A stretch of DNA of 9,493 nucleotides from assembly GCA_002778645.1 (NCBI GenBank), contig PFAQ01000031.1, forward strand, positions 1-9,493, given 5' to 3'. The position numbers and the translations under genes were made by a program. This DNA comes from Candidatus Falkowbacteria bacterium CG10_big_fil_rev_8_21_14_0_10_39_9. GTDB taxonomy: Bacteria > Patescibacteriota > Patescibacteriia > Patescibacteriales > UBA12465. A model generated the notes under the pieces. The model was not told where the DNA came from. It saw only the letters and a program-made list of their open reading frames with translations, and ran no database searches. Shown here one piece after another: positions 5,416 to 9,493 of the stretch (positions within the stretch are counted from its first letter, which is position 1; each line of letters opens with the position of its first letter).

Positions 5416-7935
5416 ATGAATTATAGTCCAACTGAAAATTACCAAAATAAAAGCGCCGCAGAAATGTTAGCCTTACTCCAGGTTAGTAGGCAGGGATTAA
5501 GTGAGCAAGTGGTTTCGGCCCGCTTAAAACTTTATGGTGCCAACGACATTTCTCATCAGAAAAAAGAATCATTGATTTTAAAATTTTTGGGTTATTTCAA
5601 AAACCCAATGATCATCATCTTAATGGTGGCCGCCACCTTCTCTGGCTTTACCGGATCATATAAAAGCACTGTTATTATTTTTATCATGATTTTTTTCAGC
5701 GTTATCCTTAATTTTTATCAGGAACATAGATCCTCGCGGCCGGCGGAAAAAATCGCTAAAAAATTAGCTCTGCGCGCCAATGTCTTCCGAGAAGGTAAAA
5801 AAAAGGAAATTGTCGCCAAGCTAATTGTTCCGGGAGATATTATCTTGCTCTCAGCCGGAGATATTATTCCTTCCGATGGGGTGCTACTCGAAGCTGATGA
5901 CTTTTTTGTTAATGAATCTGTTCTAACGGGAGAAAGCTTTCCCACAGAGAAATCAATTAATGATCCAAAATCGTCTCAAATTTTTTCTGGCACCAATGTT
6001 ATCTCTGGTTATGCCCGTTATCTAACCACTAAAACTGGTCTCCACACCGAATACGGTCAAATTGCCGCCAAGCTAGGAGACCGCCACGAGACAAATGCCT
6101 TTGAGTTGGGCATCAAAGACTTTGGCTATCTAATCATCAAAATTATCATGTTTATTGTTATTATTATTTTCTTGATTAATGCCATCCAAAAGAAGGATAT
6201 CATGGACTCGATTATCTTTTCTATAGCTGTGGCCGTGGGTGTTACCCCCGAGCTGCTGCCGATGATTATGAGTGTTAATATGGCTCGAGGCTCGATTAAG
6301 ATGTCTAAGAAGGGTGTTATTGTTAAACGGTTAAATGCTATTCCCGACTTTGGCAGCATGGATATTTTATGTACCGACAAAACTGGGACCTTAACTCAAG
6401 ATAAAATAACTGTCGTTAAGTTTCTGGACAACGAAGGAGCACCAGCTGAAGCAGTCTTAAAATCAGCTTATTTAAATGGCTATTTTGAAACCGGTATTAA
6501 AAGCTTATTAGACAAAGCCCTGTTGGACTTTAAAAAAATCGCTATTGGTAAGGCCAAAAAGATCGACGAAATTCCCTATGACTTTATGCGGCGCCGCTCA
6601 TCGATTGTGTTTGAAGATGGGGGACAAATAATTATGACCACCAAAGGCGCCCCGGAAGAAATCTTCAAAATCTGTGGCTTCTATCAAACTAAAGATAGAG
6701 ACCAAAAGTTTAGCGCCGCCGAACTTAAAAAAGCCACTAAACTATATAATGACTTAAGTAGTGAAGGTTTTAGAGTTTTAGCTATCGCCACTAAGAATCT
6801 AACTGATAAAAAAACTCAATACGAAAAAGGAGACGAAAACGAAATGACCTTAATCGGCTTTATCGCTTTTTACGATCCGCCGAAGTTAAGCGCCAAAGAG
6901 ACTGTCACTTTTATGGCTAGCCATGGGATTGAAATGAAAATTATCACCGGCGACAGCCCCTTAGTAGCTAAAAAAATCTGTGAAGATTTAGATATCAAAC
7001 TCAAAGGGATTATCACCGGAGACGAGTTTGATGTTAATAAATTGAGCCACGCTGAAATGTTAATTAAGGCCCGAGCTAATAGCATCTTCGCTCGTTTTTC
7101 CCCCATGCAGAAAGAAAAGGTAATTGAAGTCTTACGCCAAGGCGGATCAGTAGTGGGCTATTTAGGTGATGGTGTTAATGACGCTCCTTCCCTTAAAATG
7201 GCTGATGTGGGCATCTCCGTGGACAATGCCGTGGACGTAGCCAAAGAAACGGCCGATATTATTCTAATGAAGAAAGGCCTGCAAGAGTTAATGGAGGGTG
7301 TTCTGGAAGGTCGAAAAACCTTTGGTAACACCATGAAATATATCATGATGGGACTCAGTTCTAACTTCGGTAATATGTTTTCGCTGATCGGAGCCTCACT
7401 CTTCCTGCCATTCTTTCCCATGCTTCCTAGTCAAATCTTGCTCAACAATTTTCTTTATGATACTTCCCAATTATCAATCCCCTCGGACAACGTGGACGCG
7501 GAGTATTTAAAAAAACCCAAACACTGGGATATAAAGATGATTAAACGTTTTATGATTATTTTTGGCCCCATCAGCTCCATCTTTGATATTCTAACTTTTG
7601 TCTTCTTGTATTTTGTCTTTAAGGCTCCAGAGGCGACTTTCCAGGCCGGTTGGTTTGTGGAATCTCTGGCCACTCAAGTCTTAGTTATCCACATCATCAG
7701 AACTCGTCGCATTCCATTTTTACAATCACGCCCAAGTAAATACCTTTTAATGTCCACTGTTGGTGCTGTCCTTTTGGGCGTAGTTTTAACTATGCCCTTC
7801 ATCGGTGGCTTCTTTAACTTCAACCCCCTAACCCCCCAAATCTTTTTGACAATCATAATTCTGGTAGTAGCCTACCTCTTGGTAGTAGAAGTTGTTAAAC
7901 AATTATTTTTTAAAAAAATATATCAAACTGAATAA
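5416..7935 (+). CDS. mgtA: MgtA-type (P3B) magnesium-transporting P-type ATPase
   Basis: This is a P-type ATPase of 839 residues that, by family, moves Mg2+ into the cell using ATP. All catalytic motifs are intact: TGES of the actuator domain (171-174), TPELLP in the fourth membrane helix (277-282), DKTGTLT with the phosphorylated Asp321, KGAPEE of the nucleotide-binding domain (410-415), TGD (511-513) and GDGVNDAP of the hinge (584-591). TPELLP and the segment LPSQILLNNFLYD...IPSDNVD in the fifth and sixth helices are typical of MgtA/MgtB rather than of Ca2+ or heavy-metal pumps. Ten membrane helices are expected, with pairs visible near 60-105 and 235-295 and a cluster after 655. It is slightly shorter than E. 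coli MgtA (898), mostly at the N-terminus. The DUF192 gene starts 1 nt after the stop. Confidence 0.92.
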   Translation: MNYSPTENYQNKSAAEMLALLQVSRQGLSEQVVSARLKLYGANDISHQKKESLILKFLGYFKNPMIIILMVAATFSGFTGSYKSTVIIFIMIFFSVILNFYQEHRSSRPAEKIAKKLALRANVFREGKKKEIVAKLIVPGDIILLSAGDIIPSDGVLLEADDFFVNESVLTGESFPTEKSINDPKSSQIFSGTNVISGYARYLTTKTGLHTEYGQIAAKLGDRHETNAFELGIKDFGYLIIKIIMFIVIIIFLINAIQKKDIMDSIIFSIAVAVGVTPELLPMIMSVNMARGSIKMSKKGVIVKRLNAIPDFGSMDILCTDKTGTLTQDKITVVKFLDNEGAPAEAVLKSAYLNGYFETGIKSLLDKALLDFKKIAIGKAKKIDEIPYDFMRRRSSIVFEDGGQIIMTTKGAPEEIFKICGFYQTKDRDQKFSAAELKKATKLYNDLSSEGFRVLAIATKNLTDKKTQYEKGDENEMTLIGFIAFYDPPKLSAKETVTFMASHGIEMKIITGDSPLVAKKICEDLDIKLKGIITGDEFDVNKLSHAEMLIKARANSIFARFSPMQKEKVIEVLRQGGSVVGYLGDGVNDAPSLKMADVGISVDNAVDVAKETADIILMKKGLQELMEGVLEGRKTFGNTMKYIMMGLSSNFGNMFSLIGASLFLPFFPMLPSQILLNNFLYDTSQLSIPSDNVDAEYLKKPKHWDIKMIKRFMIIFGPISSIFDILTFVFLYFVFKAPEATFQAGWFVESLATQVLVIHIIRTRRIPFLQSRPSKYLLMSTVGAVLLGVVLTMPFIGGFFNFNPLTPQIFLTIIILVVAYLLVVEVVKQLFFKKIYQTE

Positions 7936-7936
7936 T

Positions 7937-8410
7937 ATGAGAAACAATCCTAATGCCCCCAAAAATATTATCCTAGGAGTAATCATTCTAATCTTAATCT
8001 TCGGCCTATTTTACTTTATGATGCGCCAACTGAAGAACCGGGAAACCTATGCCATTATCAATAAAAACATCAGAATATCCTTGGAATTAGCCCAGAACGA
8101 CTCAGCCCGATACTTAGGATTATCAGATCGAAAATCTCTCTGCCAAAATTGTGGCATGCTATTTGTCTGGCCCGATTATGCGATTCGCGATTTTGTCATG
8201 CGGGATATGAATTTCCCGCTCGATATTATTTTTATCTCTGACCAAAAAATTGTAAAGATTGAAAGCAACTTATTACCTGAAGGCAGTAATCCAGAAAATA
8301 TTTACAGCTCTGATTTTCCCAGCAACTACGTTCTCGAGATCAATGGCGGAATCTCGGACCGCTTCGGCATTGCTCCCGGTGATGAGATAATTATCAACTT
8401 ACCGAAATAG
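7937..8410 (+). CDS. membrane-anchored DUF192 protein
   Basis: This 157-residue protein has one N-terminal membrane helix (about 10-30, IILGVIILILIFGLFYFMM), so the rest is probably outside the membrane. Residues about 42-155 form a DUF192 domain (Pfam PF02643): YLGLSDRKSL, then GMLFVW (73-78), then FVMRDMNFPLDIIFI (86-100), YVLEINGG (131-138) and a C-terminal GIAPGDEI. The function of DUF192 is unsettled. Two Cys just before GMLF (69 and 72, CQNC) form a CxxC pair that could bind metal or form a disulfide. I chose the ATG at 7937, immediately behind the mgtA stop (TAA at 7933-7935), which implies translational coupling. An ATG at 7892 would overlap mgtA and add 15 residues before the helix. 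Confidence 0.9.
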   Translation: MRNNPNAPKNIILGVIILILIFGLFYFMMRQLKNRETYAIINKNIRISLELAQNDSARYLGLSDRKSLCQNCGMLFVWPDYAIRDFVMRDMNFPLDIIFISDQKIVKIESNLLPEGSNPENIYSSDFPSNYVLEINGGISDRFGIAPGDEIIINLPK

Positions 8411-8430
8411 TAAAAAATTGCTAAAATTAC

Positions 8431-8459
8431 TTGTATTGTTTTTAAAAATTTGCTAAAAT
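8431..8459 (+). promoter_or_regulatory. promoter of the Lys-rich small gene
   Basis: The -35 is TTGTAT (8431-8436) and the -10 is TAAAAT (8454-8459), spaced by 17 nt, with the extended TG at 8451-8452. A second TGCTAAAAT lies 32 bp upstream (8419-8427) with a poorer -35 (TTACCG) and could be a tandem promoter. Transcription from the main one should begin near 8466, just before the left arm of the inverted repeat at 8481. Confidence 0.6.
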
Positions 8460-8480
8460 ATAGATAGAGTAAATTTTAGA

Positions 8481-8507
8481 GAGCTCTTTGAAATCTAGGG
8501 AGGAATC
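8481..8507. repeat. left arm of a long inverted repeat around the Lys-rich gene
   Basis: Bases 8491-8507 (AAATCTAGGGAGGAATC) are the exact reverse complement of 8783-8799. Extending outward to 8481 and 8809 gives 24 of 27 matching bases. The arm contains AGGGAGG, which looks like a Shine-Dalgarno sequence but has no well-supported start codon behind it. It lies about 15 nt into the predicted transcript. Confidence 0.8.
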
Positions 8508-8550
8508 AATTTTTTGAAAAAATGGTGTTGCTTTATTTTTCTAAGTTATC

Positions 8551-8579
8551 TACTAATATAAGTTTTTAAATTATTAGTA
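8551..8579 (+). repeat. stem-loop in the leader of the Lys-rich gene
   Basis: TACTAATA (8551-8558) and TATTAGTA (8572-8579) form an 8-bp AT-only stem with a 13-nt loop. The stem is weak alone, but it lies in a leader that also has a second hairpin and the long inverted repeat. Confidence 0.4.
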
Positions 8580-8586
8580 TATTAAT

Positions 8587-8613
8587 ATAGGGAAATAAGG
8601 TCGGTTTTCCTAT
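8587..8613 (+). repeat. second stem-loop in the leader of the Lys-rich gene
   Basis: ATAGGGAAA (8587-8595) pairs with TTTTCCTAT (8605-8613), nine pairs including one G-U, with loop TAAGGTCGG. It ends 23 nt before the ATG at 8637. An A-rich stretch, not a T run, follows, so it is not a terminator. Confidence 0.45.
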
Positions 8614-8636
8614 TTAAAAAAACACATATAAAAAAT

Positions 8637-8774
8637 ATGCCTACTAAGAAGAAAGTAGCCAAGAAAACAGTTAAGAAAGCTGTTAAGAAAGTGGCTAAGA
8701 AGAAAGTAGCCAAGAAAACAGTTAAGAAAGCTGTTAAAAAGGTTGCTAAGAAGAAGGTTGCTAAGAAGAAATAG
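8637..8774 (+). CDS. tiny Lys/Ala/Val-rich histone H1-like protein, 45 residues
   Basis: The protein starts MPTKKKVAKKTVKKAVKK and consists almost only of Lys, Val and Ala, with two Thr besides the one in MPT and no acidic residue. The block KKKVAKKTVKKAVKKVA occurs twice with a 17-residue period, followed by a third partial copy. Such sequences resemble histone H1 C-terminal tails and the bacterial Hc1/AlgP-type Lys-Ala repeats, which bind DNA or RNA without sequence specificity; a nucleoid or nucleic-acid-compacting role is inferred. There is no other domain. The ATG follows an A-rich leader without a Shine-Dalgarno sequence, and the frame ends in TAG. The gene sits between the two arms of a long inverted repeat, behind its own promoter and a leader of about 170 nt. 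Confidence 0.8.
   Translation: MPTKKKVAKKTVKKAVKKVAKKKVAKKTVKKAVKKVAKKKVAKKK
8644..8737 (+). repeat. two exact 43-bp direct repeats inside the Lys-rich gene
   Basis: Bases 8644-8686 and 8695-8737 are identical over 43 bp with a period of 51 bp, which keeps the frame. A third, shorter and diverged copy follows. Perfect identity at synonymous positions points to recent tandem duplication rather than only selection for Lys codons. Confidence 0.85.
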
Positions 8775-8782
8775 TTCAGTCG

Positions 8783-8809
8783 GATTCCTCCCTAGATTTT
8801 AATGAACTC
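8783..8809. repeat. right arm of the long inverted repeat
   Basis: Bases 8783-8799 (GATTCCTCCCTAGATTT) are the exact reverse complement of 8491-8507; the extended arm runs to 8809. The arm begins 9 nt after the stop of the Lys-rich gene and ends 14 nt before the next ATG at 8823. No T run follows, so it is not a simple terminator. Confidence 0.8.
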
Positions 8810-8822
8810 TTAAATTAAAAAT

Positions 8823-9236
8823 ATGACTCGTCGCCAATATATTATTATAGCCGGTACGACCGTGATTATTGTTTGTCTCGCTATCTGGCTCGGTATAAAA
8901 CTGTTGTCCAACAAACCAGCAGTCACCAACACTAACACCGGTCAAAAAATCTCCGCCCCCAAGACTAGCTACACCGATCGATTGTTGATACTCCAAGAAC
9001 TATTTGCACAGCAACTGGGGATAACTAAGGATCAGGTCATGGTTAATATCGCTCGAGAAGACTATAGCCACATCAAGGGGATAGTCACCATCAAAGACAA
9101 ATATGAAGGTATTTTTTTGGCAACGCGAATTGATGGTAATTGGAAAATAGTTTGGGAAGGAAAGGGCAAATATCCCTGCAGCACCATTCAGAGCTATAAT
9201 TTCCCCGGAGAAATGGTTAGTGATTGTCTAAAATAA
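8823..9236 (+). CDS. membrane-anchored hypothetical protein, 137 residues
   Basis: The start MTRRQ is followed by one membrane helix (about 6-29, YIIIAGTTVIIVCLAIWLGIK). A Thr/Asn/Lys-rich linker (about 30-50) leads to an outer domain (51-137). That domain has a helix (LLILQELFAQQLGI), a beta-rich part ending in IDGNWKIVWEGKGKYPC, and a C-terminal segment with two Cys (119 and 135, around STIQSYNFPGEMVSD) that may form a disulfide. From memory, small proteins with a similar DGxWKIV...C...FP..M...C ending are frequent in Patescibacteria, but I know no function for them. The gene is 48 nt behind the Lys-rich gene with no terminator between, so the two are probably co-transcribed. A strong terminator follows. 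Confidence 0.8.
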   Translation: MTRRQYIIIAGTTVIIVCLAIWLGIKLLSNKPAVTNTNTGQKISAPKTSYTDRLLILQELFAQQLGITKDQVMVNIAREDYSHIKGIVTIKDKYEGIFLATRIDGNWKIVWEGKGKYPCSTIQSYNFPGEMVSDCLK

Positions 9237-9252
9237 AATCAATTGCAAATAG

Positions 9253-9283
9253 AAAAAATCGTAGATTACTCTACGATTTTTTT
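9253..9283 (+). terminator. strong rho-independent terminator
   Basis: AAAAAATCGTAGA (9253-9265) and TCTACGATTTTTT (9270-9282) form a perfect 13-bp stem with loop TTAC, and the T run ends at 9283. It starts 17 nt after the stop at 9236. Confidence 0.9.
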
Positions 9284-9291
9284 GTTAAATA

Positions 9292-9300
9292 TGGTAAAAT
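9292..9300 (+). promoter_or_regulatory. extended -10 promoter of the second pilin-like gene
   Basis: TGGTAAAAT has the hexamer TAAAAT at 9295-9300 and the extended TG at 9292-9293. The ATG at 9309 is only 8 nt further on, so the mRNA would be leaderless or nearly so. Confidence 0.5.
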
Positions 9301-9308
9301 AAGACTAT

Positions 9309-9493
9309 ATGAAAATAACCTTTAGAAAACAATCAGCCTTTACCTTACTAGAGTTACTAGTGACCTTGTTTATTATTGCGGTCATTATTTCCCTGTCGGT
9401 TATTGTCTATGACATGGCCTGGTCTAAATCTAGAGACAGCAAGCGAACCAGCGACATTATTAAAATCCAAAATGCCCTAGAGAAATATCATCA
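9309..9493 (+). CDS. type IV pilin-like protein (partial, runs off the right edge)
   Basis: The visible 61 residues are the N-terminus of a type IV pilin or pseudopilin. A short basic leader (MKITFRKQSA) precedes the prepilin peptidase site A|FTLLELLVTLF with Glu at +5, then a hydrophobic helix to about residue 33. The usual amphipathic continuation follows (KSRDSKRTSDIIKIQNALEKY). The start is fixed: an in-frame TAA at 9300-9302 leaves ATG 9309 as the first start codon. Its helix differs from that of the gene at 974, so they are paralogues or distinct subunits rather than a recent duplicate. The C-terminal part, which would tell a pilin from a larger adhesin, is outside the window. Confidence 0.9.
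   Translation, partial: MKITFRKQSAFTLLELLVTLFIIAVIISLSVIVYDMAWSKSRDSKRTSDIIKIQNALEKYH

Noticed and set aside
8514..8561. Possible 15-residue leader peptide from a TTG behind AGGGAGG
   Set aside because: The spacing (10 nt) is acceptable and the peptide is basic then hydrophobic, but no other gene here uses such a ribosome site, the start is TTG, and the AGGGAGG is part of the inverted-repeat arm.
8470..8816. TAAATT at 8470-8475 and 8811-8816 as a target-site duplication around the inverted repeat
   Set aside because: Six AT-only bases in an AT-rich region are weak evidence, and the same bases can be read as an imperfect outward extension of the inverted repeat.
1..9493. CRISPR array, rRNA genes, toxin-antitoxin or restriction system
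   Set aside because: I saw no regularly spaced repeats, rRNA sequence or recognisable defence gene on either strand; the only regular repeat is inside the Lys-rich gene.

Overview
The window looks like a piece of a Candidate Phyla Radiation (Patescibacteria, Parcubacteria-like) genome. This is inference from several things seen together: AT-rich DNA with short intergenic gaps, type IV pilin-like proteins carrying FISUMP domains, a short TruB without a PUA domain, a tRNA without encoded CCA, many small membrane-anchored proteins of unknown role, and almost no Shine-Dalgarno sequences before the starts. Every gene whose stop is visible ends in TAA or TAG, and no reading frame needs UGA to be read as an amino acid, so the ordinary bacterial code fits.

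Layout. Bases 1-33 (minus) hold the first 11 codons of a gene leaving the window, probably an integrase-type transposase, behind an extended -10 promoter. Bases 34-248 hold that promoter, a good plus-strand promoter (110-138) and two dyad symmetries before an unrecognised gene (249-788). Three hairpins follow (817-892). Bases 974-2973 encode one large pilin-like surface protein with two FISUMP domains, an 8-Cys linker and an InlB-like repeat, split into two frames by what looks like one missing C near 1171. Next are an unrecognised 205-residue gene (3097-3714) and a strong bidirectional terminator. On the minus strand truB (4519-3845) is followed after only 3 nt by tRNA-Leu(CAG). The plus strand then carries a SdpI-family membrane protein, an MgtA-type P-type ATPase, and a membrane-anchored DUF192 protein that begins 1 nt after the ATPase stop.

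The most unusual stretch is 8411-8822. A tiny gene (8637-8774) encodes a 45-residue, almost wholly Lys/Ala/Val protein like a histone H1 tail, built from a 17-residue repeat. It lies between two arms of a perfect 17-bp inverted repeat (24 of 27 bp in extended form), and its leader is long and structured. It is followed by a membrane-anchored hypothetical protein with a two-Cys C-terminus, a strong terminator, and a second type IV pilin-like gene that runs off the right edge.

The genes do not form one pathway. Recurring themes are cell-surface display (two pilin-like genes), membrane or envelope functions (SdpI, MgtA, DUF192, the 8823 gene) and RNA modification (truB with its tRNA). Promoters are mostly extended -10 elements (TGnTAnnnT). 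Starts lie either about 30 nt downstream, in AT-rich leaders without Shine-Dalgarno sequences, or 6-9 nt downstream, which would give leaderless mRNAs.
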